Assembly (NCBI GenBank): GCA_016648135.1
Contig: JADDOH010001980.1
Location: 1 to 64,000, forward strand
From: Agrypnia vestita
Taxonomy: Eukaryota > Arthropoda > Insecta > Trichoptera > Phryganeidae
Reading direction: 5' to 3'
DNA length: 64,000 nucleotides
In this document: piece by piece, positions 1 to 10,285 of the stretch
Layout: the number at the start of each line of letters is the position of its first letter
How positions within the stretch are numbered: position 1 is the first letter of the stretch
Made by a program: the position numbers and the translations under genes
The notes under the pieces: generated by a model
What the model was told of the DNA's origin: nothing
The model's input: only the letters and a program-made list of their open reading frames with translations
The model's database searches: none

Positions 1-818
1 GTAACAATATATTTTTTTCAAAATATCAACCTGATATTAGTAAGATCCTTGCCTACACGGCTTTGAGAATCCGGTAGTTTCTTGCTCGTTCGATTTACAA
101 TTATTTTTTAATACTACGCCGCCGCAATTTTGAAAAAAAAAAGCAGTACAGTCTAATTAATAAACTTAGCGGAGATATTTACGAGATAAATTTTTCAAAC
201 AACATCTTTCGTATTTCGTAAGCTTTTTAAACTCTATAATCACACATATGAATATAAAAACACACTTGTTTTTAGTTCTACTTACATATTTAATTTTTAT
301 GAGACACGTTTCAGGGCATTATTAGTATCTCTTTAATATTGCACGTTTCTCATATTATTTATGGATCTGGCTTGTACATTGTAGACATTATTTATGACTA
401 TCCTTAAATTGGGTAAAAACCTTAAACATTGTTACCTGTACGTGAGTTTAATTATATATTTTTTTATTTTACTACTTAAATTTCGAGAATCTTAAGAAGC
501 TATCATCGGCAAGCGAAGTATTAACCAATGTTCAAATTATTAGTTTACCTAATAAATAAATTAGATAATTAAACCGTTTTCAAATATAATTTCTTTACAT
601 GAATTAGGTCGAAATACTGGTGTAAAGGTGGTAACGGGAATATCGAGAGAAGAGGAGGAGAGTTAGTGAAAGTAATATTTTTAATACCCGAATTTAAATT
701 GTTTTTAGTTTCTAAATTTTCAATTTCCTTTACGCGCGGCAGGATGTTGAATGGTGCCTGAATGAAAAGAATTATGATTTTATTATTAATATTTAAGGCA
801 TTAACTTTGTGGTCATAC
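1..818. other. AT-rich stretch, no gene seen
   Basis: Nothing recognisable. Open frames here are short and of low-complexity composition, and no splice-bounded coding segment or known protein motif was found. Confidence 0.6.
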
Positions 819-880
819 ATTTTAACAAAATGTTATTAATGTTAGTATAAAACCAGTAAAAATTACTTTTTTGTGTAACG

Positions 881-910
881 GTTTCGAGACGTAACCTGTC
901 TTTTCGTCAG
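881..910 (-). ncRNA. hammerhead-like core motif (PLE type), copy 1
   Basis: Read on minus: CTGACGA, a short stem AGAC/GUCU with a 7-nt loop, then C and GAAAC. CUGANGA and GAAA are the two conserved strands of the hammerhead core, and Penelope-like elements are known to encode minimal hammerheads. A cleavage-site strand and closing helices were not demonstrated. Confidence 0.4.
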
Positions 911-1071
911 GACAACCACTATACTAGCATGTAAATACCACTAGATATCACAATCATAGTATTATTTACACTCCAACCCCTTCACAGGAGTATTTTGTGA
1001 AGGTGTTAATGTATAAATTATACTATGGTTGTGGAGTGTAGTAATATTTACATGCTAGTGTAGTGGTTTTC

Positions 1072-1101
1072 CTGACGAAAAGATGAGTTACGTCTCGAAA
1101 C
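1072..1101 (+). ncRNA. hammerhead-like core motif (PLE type), copy 2
   Basis: CTGACGA at 1072-1078, an AGAT/GTCT stem that is weaker than in its inverted partner at 881-910, and GAAAC at 1097-1101. It is the right-arm mirror of copy 1 in the foldback. Confidence 0.4.
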
Positions 1102-1320
1102 TGGTAGACAAAAAAGTAATTTTTACTAGTTATATACTAACATAAATAACATTTTGTTAAAATTATGATTATCTATGATGTGGTTCGCGAATACAGAGAA
1201 GTTATTACTGATTTAACAACGACGCTCTTTAAGTCAATTAAAATAAAACTCATATAGAGGTAACAAAGTTAATGTTTTCAACAACGTTTACCCGTCGGAT
1301 ACATCAACTCCAATAAATAA

Positions 1321-1352
1321 TAGATCCAATGGGATCCGAAACGTCAGCCAGA
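1321..1352 (+). repeat. truncated PLE-type 3' motif
   Basis: Contains GATCCAATGGGATCCGAAAC, matching the right half of the fuller motif at 51657-51688 (stem, GAAAC and the following GTCAGCC). The CTGATGA half is missing or degraded, so this is a relic rather than a foldable core. Confidence 0.45.
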
Positions 1353-1439
1353 GAGGTTGAAGACACACGGAAGTAGCCCAGAAGGTGCCTAAAACATTGT
1401 TTGTATATTCATTTGTTTGGCTCGTGAAAATCGGCAACC

Positions 1440-1715
1440 CTATCGAGATTACATTACACTTTATTGGCCGCGGGACACCCGACACCTCGCCCGCCTCGGC
1501 TTACGTGCTTGTCGCGCGATATCGCGTTACGCGAGGGAGCGGGCCCGGGCGCTTCAGTCCCTCCCAGCCGGCGCATTCGATAGGTCACGGAGCGCCCGAA
1601 CATACCGAACTCGTCACCATGGTCTAACTAACGTCAGTGCCTCAGAGTCGATCCAGGAGTCGGCTAGACTCGATTTTTGTTTTGACGTTTTCATGAAGAT
1701 TCCATACCTAAGTAG
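1440..1715 (+). promoter_or_regulatory. candidate promoter and 5' UTR exon of the MFSD12-like gene
   Basis: This GC-rich, CpG-dense patch stands out from its AT-rich surroundings. It has a TCAGT at 1554-1558 that fits the arthropod initiator, and ends in a good splice donor (AGTAG|GTGAGT, gt at 1716). The next strong acceptor downstream (tttcag, 3772-3777) opens the exon that carries the MFSD12-like start codon. Linking the two is inference from order, strand and splice signals; the transcription start is not fixed. It could be a fragment of an unrelated element. Confidence 0.4.
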
Positions 1716-1854
1716 GTGAGTTTTTGCCAGTGTTGTTAAACCTTCGTGTACCTCGAATCTGCTGTGATCTATCTACCATTGAATGATTTGGCAATTATTT
1801 CGTGGTGCAACGTTTTTAATTTTATGTAATTAAAAATGTATACTTTGTTTTCAC

Positions 1855-2120
1855 CACTTATTTATTGAAAATATGAACATGTTTCAGGGCCAAATTTTAC
1901 ATACAAATTATACAGGATTACAGTTGGATAAATTAGAAATAATAAAAAGTTAAATTAAATATTTAGTTAGTGCTCAATTATTTTTAAATTTCGCATGTAT
2001 TATTATCATTTTGTTATTGTTTATACTTCGATTTTTTATTTTTTATTTATTAGTATACATTGTATCGTAATGAAGGGACCGTTGGGCCCGAAACGTGTTG
2101 ATATTTTCAATAAATAAGTG
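1855..2120. repeat. second foldback with PLE-type motif (266 bp)
   Basis: The left arm (1855-1891, beginning CACTTATTTATTGAAAATAT) is the reverse complement of the right arm (2085-2120, ending in AATAAATAAGTG). Both arms contain the GAAAC/GTTTC signature next to a GGGCC block. The right-arm motif (2066-2094) has a degraded CTGATGA. A related single copy without the partner arm lies at 26386-26440. Confidence 0.65.
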
Positions 2121-2186
2121 AAGAAAATAAAATATATTTATATTAATTATTAAAATAATATCACCACAAACTATACACACAATCGG

Positions 2187-2432
2187 CTGTATTCTGAAGT
2201 TAGCAATATTGCTATTTGTGTATCTCGACAGTTATATATAACATTTTAATGACGCTAATTTTGACCTTTTGCATAAGTTTGACAGGTTTGAAAATAATGA
2301 ATTCAATCAATCAGAAAGCTCTAAAACGTAAACAAATGTTAAGTTATTCACATTTATGAATAATCAGGTCTCTAATTGATTGAATTCATTAATTTCAAAC
2401 CTGTCAAACTTAAAACGTCAAAATTGGCGGCA
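2187..2432. mobile_element. MITE, truncated copy (same family as 5772-6080)
   Basis: Shares with 5772-6080 the start TATTCTGAA..AGCAATATTGCTAT, the inner inverted block TTTGACAGGTTTGAAA / TTTCAAACCTGTCAAA and GGCGGCAA near the right side. Here the last ~90 bp including the right terminus are absent, replaced by unrelated sequence and a poly(A) run. It has no coding capacity. Confidence 0.6.
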
Positions 2433-3189
2433 AGAGGGACTGCTCCTATTCAAAAAAAAAAAAAATGTATTTCACTTTTCCAAGTTTGTTTCCACCTTTC
2501 TTAGGACGCCTGTGAAAATAAAAAAAGTAATTCAATAAAATCGACTAATTTCACACTGAAGAAATACAAGAGGTTTAGCTAATTATAAATATGGGTCAAG
2601 GACATTGGAATATGTGATTCCCAAGTTGGAAAATATAATACATGATTCTATACGAAATACTCTCACTCCCAACTTGGAGGGAATAATCAAAAAGTGAATT
2701 ATGCGTTTTCATAATCTGGGAAAACTCGTTTGAAGTGACACTCCAAATAGCTTTTATATAGAACCTTTTTAATTCTTTTGTAGATTTTTTATATTATATG
2801 TAAGATTTATTATAATATAATTTTATATTTTTATAATATATAAGAATATTAATTAGAACTAGCAGTTAAGTCTGCTATCGCCTATTGCTTGTTGCCAGGC
2901 CCTGCCGGCGGCTGTCTGGGCCGCTGCCCAGCCCTTGAGTAGCCGCTCAAGCCCAAAGAACACAACACCCAAAGAAAATAAAATGACAATGTGTAGTAAA
3001 ACAAAAGTAAAAGTAGAAAAAAATATTTTTTCCATAGACAATCGGGAATATTCTGTAACGTAACGGTTACATCACTCTGCCCGCACATGTTCCGTCGGCC
3101 GGACGTTTGTGAGTGATAAGACGTCAAAATACTGCGTTTTCTTATAAAATGACAACAAATTTAGTATAATCTTTTTCGTATTGTATAAG

Positions 3190-3515
3190 GTTGGTTACAG
3201 CAACCTTATAAAGAAAAGAGTGCTGAGATGGTTTGGTCATGTGGAACGTATGAACGAGGAAAGGATGGTTAAGAAAATATATGATGCGAGTGTTGAAGGC
3301 AACAGGAATAGAGGGCGTCCGCGAAAGACCTGGCACGATCAGATACAACAAGTGTTTGAGGATGGCCCCGTTAAAATCCGCAACAACCGTAGAACTTGTA
3401 TGAGAGGATGTATGAATGTGGCCGAAGCGAAAGTGGTGTGCCAGGACAGAAGAGTGTGGCGTTCAATCCTCTCTGCGTACCCCTGCGGGGAAACGGCGTG
3501 ATGGTTAGTTAGTTA
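3190..3515 (+). mobile_element. 5'-truncated RTE-type LINE tail with perfect 12-bp target site duplication
   Basis: The insert is flanked by GTATTGTATAAG at 3178-3189 and again at 3516-3527, an exact 12-bp duplication. The reading frame (3190-3501) encodes the end of a LINE reverse transcriptase protein: a LRWFGHVERM segment, GRPRKTWHDQ, and a terminal RVWRSILSAYP. This is the common C-terminal tail of RTE-like endonuclease-reverse transcriptases in insects. The reverse transcriptase and endonuclease domains are gone. A short GTTA repeat follows the stop codon, as in RTE 3' ends. Other copies: 8731-9010, 29966-30545 and 47757-48310, all on minus. Confidence 0.85.
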
Positions 3516-3777
3516 GTATTGTATAAGAAATGTAATTAAAAATATTATATAACATTTTCAAACCATTATATTTCGTTAAAACGCTAATTCGACTGGGGTC
3601 ACTTTGTACCTCGCTCCAGCCCCGAACCTATTTTCGATCGTCCGCTACCTGAAGGTTAATAAAATTTCGGCTTATTAGGGGTTTAGGCACTTTCTCTCAG
3701 TAATTAATTTGCGATATTATATTGAAATTCGTTGCCATGGTGGTATTGCATTATTTGTATTGCTCTTATGTTTTCAG

Positions 3778-3957
3778 ATGCCTGCCGTCAACACTTTAAT
3801 ATATAATATAATATTTTCAAGTCAACACAATGAGCCAAGATGAGAGACAAAAATTACTAAGCAACCATGACGGTTCAGAACGAGATCAAAATGGATCGAT
3901 TCCACGCCATCAAAATGGAGGGACTATGCCTACGGATATAAACGCAGTCTGCGATAT
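3778..3957 (+). CDS. MFSD12: MFSD12-like transporter, first coding exon (CDS 3830-3957)
   Basis: The acceptor tttcag ends at 3777 and a donor GTAAGT begins at 3958. An upstream ATG at 3778 runs into a stop after 21 codons, so translation is taken from ATG 3830 (MSQDERQKLL...). The 128 coding bases encode a polar, Ser/Asn/Gln-rich cytosolic N-terminus with no membrane segment, and end in phase 2 (..VCD + AT). The next exon begins with T, completing ATT (Ile), followed by PLTWLQKAAFGVGH. The N-terminus itself is not conserved enough to identify the family; assignment comes from the joined exons. Confidence 0.7.
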
Positions 3958-4069
3958 GTAAGTAATAACATAATTTTACAGCCCCGTGCTCTTATTACAA
4001 AATGTGGCAGATCTAAAATTAATAAATATTATGTTATTTTCAACATTATTTAATGTTTATTAATGGCAT

Positions 4070-4560
4070 TTATATTATTTAGTAGCATTTTTCCTGGCTT
4101 CAGAAATGTACTCAATGTTTGGTTTATTATATACTAGCTGTACCCGGCAAAGCTTTGCTATTGCTAAATTTGAGTCTTCTTCTTCTTCCTTATACTGTCT
4201 CGACTCATTGCTAGTGGTGTAAACTGTTCTTTCGTTCTGGGTAATGCTTTCATTCAAGCTGTTTTTCTGTAGTATTTTGGAGCATTGAGTCATCCAGGAG
4301 TTCTTTGGTTCTAGATGATGGTGAAGCTCCATGGACATTAAATCCTTCACCGCATGGTCTGGTGGTCTCCGTGTTATTCGCCCGTACCATCTCAACTTCC
4401 TCCAGCTTATTGTTTATGTCTGTAACACCTAGGCTACCACGAATGCGTAAAATTTTAAACCTATCTTTAAGTGTTACTCCTGCCGACCATCTAAGCATTC
4501 GCATTTCTGTTGTTTGCCTAGAGTAGGAGTTGTACATAGCCCAGCATACATTATCGCGAG
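4070..4560 (-). pseudogene. LINE reverse-transcriptase C-terminal relic
   Basis: On minus, two overlapping frames give fragments typical of a LINE protein tail: TTEMRMLRWSAGVTLKDRFK, an acidic segment ending NNKLEEVEM, then RWYGRITRRPPDH, with a frameshift between. The last part matches the 'RW-G-V-R' element preceding the tail of endonuclease-reverse transcriptases. It is a different family from the RTE tail at 3190 and is broken by frameshifts. It lies inside the first large intron of the MFSD12-like gene. Confidence 0.6.
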
Positions 4561-5000
4561 TCTAACAGTAGTCTGGTATATCTTTCCTTTAAGTTTTATA
4601 GACATTTTCGGGTCACACGAGATTCTTGTTACGGATCTTAATTTCATCTATCCCACACCTATTCGCCTATTCTATGGTCAACATCTGCTGCACATCCTCC
4701 GTCTATGTGTATGAGTGAGATATTTAAATGCGTCATAGTTGCATTGAAGGAGTTACAACATGTGTGTCTTCAAATGGCAGGTATAAATATTCCGTCTTTT
4801 TCCTGTTTTTTTTTTTTAATTTGTTCATTTTTAGGCCATTCTCCTCCAGAATCATGCTAAAAATATTGCTAAATTTGATTATGTATGTCTAAACATAAAT
4901 ATATTTATATATGTGCGCTTCAACAGGCCAAGAGCCTAATAAGCTTAAGAAGCGAAATACATCACAAAAGAACAGGTTTAAGTATATCACATAGATTAAT

Positions 5001-5074
5001 TGTGACCTCACCGGGAATCGAACCAGGAACACTCTGTATGAGAAGCCAGTGCCATACCCACTAGGCTACGAGGG
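5001..5074 (-). repeat. tRNA-like sequence (probable tRNA-derived SINE head or tRNA pseudogene)
   Basis: Read on minus it has an A-box-like GTAGCCTAGTGGGTATGG and a B box GGTTCGATTCC, with 5' CCTCG able to pair with 3' TGAGG. The T-stem has a mismatch and the arm spacing is irregular, so a working tRNA is unlikely. RNA polymerase III boxes of this kind head tRNA-derived SINEs. Confidence 0.5.
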
Positions 5075-5771
5075 CTTTCTTTCTAATGGTCAGATCTAAG
5101 AATTCAATAGTTTTAGATCTTCACCGGACAACGCGGATCATTTTGCAAAAAACCGCGTAAATCGGTCAGGTAGTTTTTAATCTATAGCGGATACATAAAC
5201 GAACGAAGTAAATACAATCGATATACAGCGTCAAAAAATTACTAGTCTTCTACTATTTTACATATCTGGAGATGTCACAAAATGAAGTGACGCTCATTGC
5301 TCTGCACAATCATTATAATATGCTGAGTCTGTTAGTAGGTATACGAGATGCACTCAAAAAATTCCAAAAAAATCAAACATTTGATCGGCAGAAACACATT
5401 TATTCATACACTCTATTCTTAGTCAAATCTCCTTCAAAGTATTCCTCTTTTCCCAGCGGTTAGTTGGAAACAATTCTGGAACGCACTTTTTGAAATTGTG
5501 TTCAGCTGAATCGTCGAGGTCCACACAATGTCTTTTCTTGATTCAAAGCGGGTCCCTTTCAACGAAATTTTTAACTTGGGGAACAGCTAAAAATTTCGCA
5601 GAGCCATGTTGGGAGAGTAAATAACTTATAAATACTTTTTTTCCATAAAACGAATTGTTTGTACATTACAATAATAAAAAATTATCGTAAAATAAATGCC
5701 CTAACCTAATTGTACAGTATATTTATTTTAATGCGCACATATATATTATTCGTTTTATCACATAATCATCC

Positions 5772-6080
5772 GTATTCTGAACTAAGCAATATTGCTATAT
5801 CTGTATCTGAACAGTTATTGTATAACATTTTGACGCTGTTTTCTGACGTTTTATGTTTGACAGGTTTGAAATTAATGAATTAAATCAATTAGAAAGCTCA
5901 TTATTCGTGATTGTGAATAACTTAAGGTTTGTTTACGCGTTAGAGCTTTCTGATTGATTGAATTCATTAATTTCAAACATGTCAAACTTAAAACATCGAA
6001 ATTGGCGGCAATATAATGCTATACATACCTGTCAAGATTGATAAAGATCTGACATCTCAATAATGCTTCTTTCAGAATAG
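5772..6080. mobile_element. MITE with terminal and internal inverted repeats
   Basis: Ends are TATTCTGAAcTAAGCA on the left and the complement of TATTCTGAAagAAGCA on the right (to 6080). Inside, TTTGACAGGTTTGAAATTAA at 5863 faces its complement near 5965, so the element folds into a long hairpin. It is non-coding and about 309 bp. A truncated relative lies at 2187-2432. Confidence 0.65.
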
Positions 6081-6948
6081 CACAAAATATGTATTTTACA
6101 CAGGTATTTCATAGCCAGTAGCAATACCTACTGTGGATGGTTACAGACGTAAACAACATCAAAGTTTTCATTTATTTTTCTATCTTTATTCATTCACTTT
6201 CATACAAATCAAATAAAATGACAAAAACCACACAAGAAAATTGTTTTCAAATTTCTCATAGGTTTTAATCGGTTACTTGTATCGAAACGAATGATTTTTT
6301 TTTAATTTAATATAAATTAGTCTCATGAAATTCTATCGTTTTATAAAAGATAAGATAAAATATTGTAAAAAAAATACAAATTTTGATGTCGCTAATCTCC
6401 GTAACTGTCGACATTTCACCCAAAGTTGAAAGAATATTTTCCATTCGATATTGAATCAAAAAGACTCTTCCGGAGTTTTTTCTGCTATCTACGAGACATC
6501 CCGTATATTGACCATTTAAATTGTACCTACTCAAAATAATCTGAAGTCAATTCATCAAAGCGACGGAATTTCAATGAATATTTTCGGTATATCTGGCTCC
6601 ACCTCGCTGGAATCACTTTTTTATTTAAGCCCGGGAATTTTTAATTATTTTCCCCGCGAAACGAAATTTATGATGCCACGTATCATGTCATCGCAATGTT
6701 TGTTTGTATAATGTAACACAATGAAAAGCGTAAATTAAACAAGCCATTGTCTTCTCTAAATGAGTGTTGTGTCATGACGCGGTAGATGCTTTTCCAACGC
6801 GGATTTGCCTAATGCGCATCTGATGCTGAATATATTTTTTTCTGAGATATCTAATGCCGCAATAAAAGCTCTCAAAGAGTGTATTATTAGATTAAGTAAC
6901 ACTTGAAAGTCTGAATCTTAGAAATTTGTAAAACTTTATTTTCTATCT

Positions 6949-7008
6949 GACGCATAATACACCTACATACTCGAAAGTAAGTATGTAGGTATCTATCTAT
7001 ATTATGCG
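6949..7008. repeat. 60-bp imperfect palindrome
   Basis: GACGCATAATA at 6949 pairs with TATTATGCGTC at 6998-7008, and CCTACATACT pairs with AGTATGTAGG inside. It directly abuts the left end of the TIR element at 7016. Confidence 0.6.
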
Positions 7009-7015
7009 TCGTGTA

Positions 7016-7722
7016 AGGCCGGCCGATCTTTGGATACGAATTATTACGTACGTATTCGTACAACTATTTTCGTACGTATTGGAGCGCGCACAGTGATTGC
7101 GTGTTGCGTTATCACGATGAGTTACTTTGACATTTCTCCAATGACGTTTGTGCCAAATGCATAGTATGTACCTTCTGGAAAACTCTATTATGGCAGACTT
7201 AAATAATGACAAATTTCATGACTATCTATCTAATAGATTCACAAATGCTGAGGAGAATCGAAGTGCAACGAAAGCTCATAACATCAGAGAAACATTTAAA
7301 AGTTTTTTTGTTCGAAGTACATAATTATACCTCACCTTCATTAAACCAAATTATTTAACTTACAGGTGTTTTTTAGTACTTTGGAAATCTCTATCCTATC
7401 TAGAAATAACAGAGAATCCTCCGCCATGATCTGCGCTGATGGTCACGTAGTTGAATCACTTTGGTCCCACAAACATTTGTGGTCATGTGTCAAATTGACA
7501 AAATTTTCAATATCCGTCGTACGAAATCGCAAAAATTTCCGAACAAATCCGGATCGTGTCGGACGTCGTATCTGTACGTGCGTTCACGCACTACTAAATC
7601 GTGTGCAGTGTGCGATGTTCAATACTACTTCGAAGGTTAGGAATGTACTTGCGTATTCGTACGTATACGTAGGTACTACTCAATTTCGTACGAAAACGCA
7701 TCCAGTGTGCGGCCGGCGTAAA
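7016..7722. mobile_element. ~700-bp non-autonomous TIR element
   Basis: The left end AAGGCCGGCCG..CTTTGGATACG matches the complement of the right end (ACGCCGGCCGCACACTGGATGCG). CpG-rich sub-terminal runs with TACGTACG / CGTACG occur on both sides. A 128-codon open frame inside (7366-7752) shows no transposase motif and runs past the terminus, so it is not called a gene. The superfamily is unknown and no clean target duplication was seen. Confidence 0.45.
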
Positions 7723-7729
7723 ACGTCAT

Positions 7730-8730
7730 GTCGTAAGGCTAAAATCCGCTAGTAAAAAAACGCATTTTTTAAATTACGTTTTTTTTTATTTTTTTAACCG
7801 CTGGTTATAATTTATTATCCCCAAAAATAATAATTTCGAACGTCCGTCCGTAATTTCCTATCCAACAGCAAATCTCATTCCGTTTTCAAAATTAGTATGT
7901 TATTAAATAAAATGAAAACATTGACTTTATAGTTTTTTTATTAAAATGCTTACTCTGAATTAGATTTTTTTAATATTTCAGTTTAATGAAAATTAAAACT
8001 AATAAATACATCCATTACTATTTGCATATGTCGTTAGTCATAATCATTAATCAAATTATTTCATTCTCTTTGTAACAATGTCCGTCACTAACGCTACCGG
8101 GTGGCTCAAATAATAATGAGGTATAATAATCAAAAGCATAGTTCTCCATTTAATAGTGTCCATCACTAACGTTATTAGGATGCTGTGCTAGGAATTTTTG
8201 ACGGGTTACAGCTAGTGCTGTAATAATTTAATGCATAGCTTGGAACTCAGACATCTGCCTAGTCTGTCAGCAGTCAATCACAAAATTATTATGAATGTAT
8301 AATACGAATAAATAAATATATGTATATCTCATTTTTTATAAATATTTTTTACAATTGTTATCTTGTTCTTTTATCTGCTAATGTATTAAGTAATATGTTA
8401 AGCATTTTATCCTCTTTTTATTCCAAAGCTTCTCACCTCAGTGTAGATTCATGCTAGTGAGATGAGTCACTCGCTTCCTTAAGTTCCTTTAAGTTAAAAG
8501 TAAATAAAGCGAGCTTTGTACTCTTAAATATAACAAAACATGAACGTCTACGAACAACAAAGAAGGTATTTACTTAGAAAATGCATGTCCAGTTTTTGGG
8601 AATAATGTTACAAAAAAAGTAAATACATTGTTAAATGTATTTTTTCCGATTAATGATATATTATGGGTAGGTAAGTTTTATTGGTTATGTTGCGATTCTT
8701 CAAATTTTAATTTATCTAATATTTAATCTA
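7730..8730. other. AT-rich intron stretch, no gene seen
   Basis: No coding signal. Near 8190 it contains GACGGGTTACAGCTAGT, part of a dispersed repeat also seen near 9045, 16375 and 47651 (CTAGCTGTAACCCGTC in the opposite orientation). Confidence 0.5.
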
Positions 8731-9010
8731 ACCACCACGCCGTTTCTCTGAAGGGGTAGGCAGAGAGGATATAAAGCCGCGTTTTTCTGTCCCGACACAC
8801 CATATTTGCCTCATCCACTTTCAAACACCTTCTTGTGCACGCTTTTCGGTTTTTGAAGTATTTAATAGGCAAAATCCTAAAATATTAATGGTTTATCTGG
8901 TTATGCCAAGTCTTTCGGGTATACAAAATATCTGCTCATATATTTTCTTTATTATCCTTTCCTCACTCATCAGTTCCACGTGGCCAAACCAACTCGGCAA
9001 TATTTTCTTT
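8731..9010 (-). pseudogene. decayed RTE-type LINE tail
   Basis: The opposite-strand equivalent of the 3190-3515 tail: the landmark CACGCCGTTTCTCTGAAGGG (complement of the SAYP..GETA end) is followed by a diverged RVW / KTWHDQ region and the WFGHVE block near 8975. It has many substitutions and frameshifts and no visible target duplication. Confidence 0.6.
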
Positions 9011-9144
9011 ATGCTATCTACAATAATCATTTAGTATTTTCTGCTCACCCGTCAAAAATGATGTTCTTTTACATGTCGGTTCCTAAAGAATAAGTATTCA
9101 TAATTTGGGTAAGATCTGTCAAACGGGTAGATTTGTAAAATAAT

Positions 9145-9620
9145 TGTATCGTGGGGAGAGGGTATGGTGAACGGGGAGGGGCGTTCGCAGCAACCAGTGC
9201 CGATTCACCATGTACCTGCAACCCGTGCCGACTCACCGTGCACCAACAACCCGCGCCGATTCACTGAGCATCAACGCAGGGATACCCAGGGGGATACAAG
9301 CCGCCCACGCTTCTCCGCCTGCACCCAACCATCACCACCACCAGCAACACCAACTCACTGAGCATTGCTCATCGCGCGCTCTCACCTGCGATCATCAGCA
9401 TACCATGCATCCACGACTCACCGGACGGCGGTTGTCAGGCGCTCGCAACAAGCAACAGCCAACAATAAACTAGAACATCGCGGAGCACCGAACAACTAGC
9501 ATCGCAGCATTCCTCGCACCCACTCCACCCATCGAGGAAGCTGCTGGAAGGGGAGTGCTGTAGCGGTACCTGTTCAACCCTGTGCCATGTACCTATCGCC
9601 CGACCCAGAGTTTTATTTAT
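9145..9620 (+). mobile_element. GC-rich LTR-like fragment (tentative)
   Basis: A 400-bp GC-rich block begins TGTATCGTGGGGAGAGG and ends in an AATAAA-containing AT stretch. A near copy of its beginning (TGTATTGTGGGGAGAG) recurs at 9819, as expected for LTR starts. Two overlapping His/Pro-rich frames (9164-9473) look compositional, not coding. No target duplication, primer-binding site or gag/pol was found. Confidence 0.3.
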
Positions 9621-10030
9621 ATTAACATAATAAAAATCTCCGTGATATAAACAAAAGGGTCAAGCTAGGGACTTGGCGACACCACACCAGTCGGGCTTCT
9701 GCCGTAAGATCGGGCAGACTTCCGCGCGTCATCTATTTCTTTGTTCATCATTACATAAAATATTACTTGTACACTTTAACCTGTTTCCGGGGCCTATCTC
9801 CCAACAAGTTAATAGAAATGTATTGTGGGGAGAGTGTGGAGTAAATGGAAAGGAGTAATTTCGACTCCGTAAAAAAAAATGTTGATAAAATTTGTTAAAA
9901 AAGTTACCGACGTTACAGGTAGTTACAGACAGACAAATAACAAAATTATTTTTATTGGGATTGCCCGTTGACTTTCAGGTTTGTGTTTTCTGGAGTATTA
10001 TGCCGTGTTATTACGACCTTTCGGGCCGAC

Positions 10031-10062
10031 GTTTCAGATCCCATTGCAGGCTCCATCATCAG
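10031..10062 (-). ncRNA. hammerhead-like core motif (PLE type), copy 3
   Basis: On minus: CTGATGA, T, stem GGAGCC/GGGATC around TGCAAT, then TGAAAC and GTCGGCC. It is close to the copy at 51657-51688 but with a weakened stem. It lies 75 bp upstream of the acceptor of the second coding exon of the MFSD12-like gene, antisense to it. Confidence 0.4.
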
Positions 10063-10136
10063 GGCTGAACGCCTGTTGACTTTTCACAATTTATGTAAAT
10101 ACGAAAATATAAATAAGGATAATGGTTTTATTCCAG

Positions 10137-10285
10137 TCCCTTAACATGGCTACAAAAGGCAGCTTTCGGTGTTGGTCATATCTACAACGATCTGTGCGCT
10201 GCCATGTGGTTCTCCTACACGCTGCTCTTCCTCCAGGTTGTTCTGGATATGGAATCAACAGCGGCTGGCTCCATGCTTTTATTGG
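10137..10285 (+). CDS. MFSD12: MFSD12-like transporter, second coding exon
   Basis: The acceptor ttccag ends at 10136 and a donor GTATGT starts at 10286. This acceptor, rather than the two AGs at 10158 and 10162, restores the reading frame from the 3957 donor. The exon encodes PLTWLQKAAFGVGHIYNDLC, then AAMWFSYTLLFLQVV and ...GSMLLLG. The GVGH.-NDLCA-MWF-Y-L motif is the diagnostic start of membrane segment 1 in MFSD12, a 12-segment facilitator that imports cysteine into lysosomes and melanosomes in vertebrates. It ends in phase 1; the last G joins GC of the next exon to give Gly. Confidence 0.88.

Larger units (their letters stand above)
819..1163. repeat. 345-bp near-perfect foldback carrying two inverted Penelope-type 3' motifs
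   Basis: The left arm from 819 and the right arm ending at 1163 are reverse complements almost throughout (for example attttaacaaaatgttat at 819 against ataacattttgttaaaat at 1146). Base pairing continues to the centre near 991, where CCTTCACA and TGTGAAGG form the tip. Each arm holds one CTGACGA...GAAAC motif (881-910 on minus, 1072-1101 on plus), so the motifs face each other. The layout resembles the inverted terminal repeats described for Penelope-like elements. No coding part of such an element is attached here, so the assignment rests on the motif. Confidence 0.75.

Noticed and set aside
1385..1719. Two overlapping plus-strand frames in the GC-rich block
   Set aside because: Low-complexity Arg/Ala/Ser-rich translations in different frames; the block fits a promoter or 5' UTR exon better.
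9164..9473. Two overlapping His/Pro/Thr-rich frames as genes
   Set aside because: Overlapping frames with composition-driven sequence, no start context or domain; better explained by an LTR-like GC-rich block.
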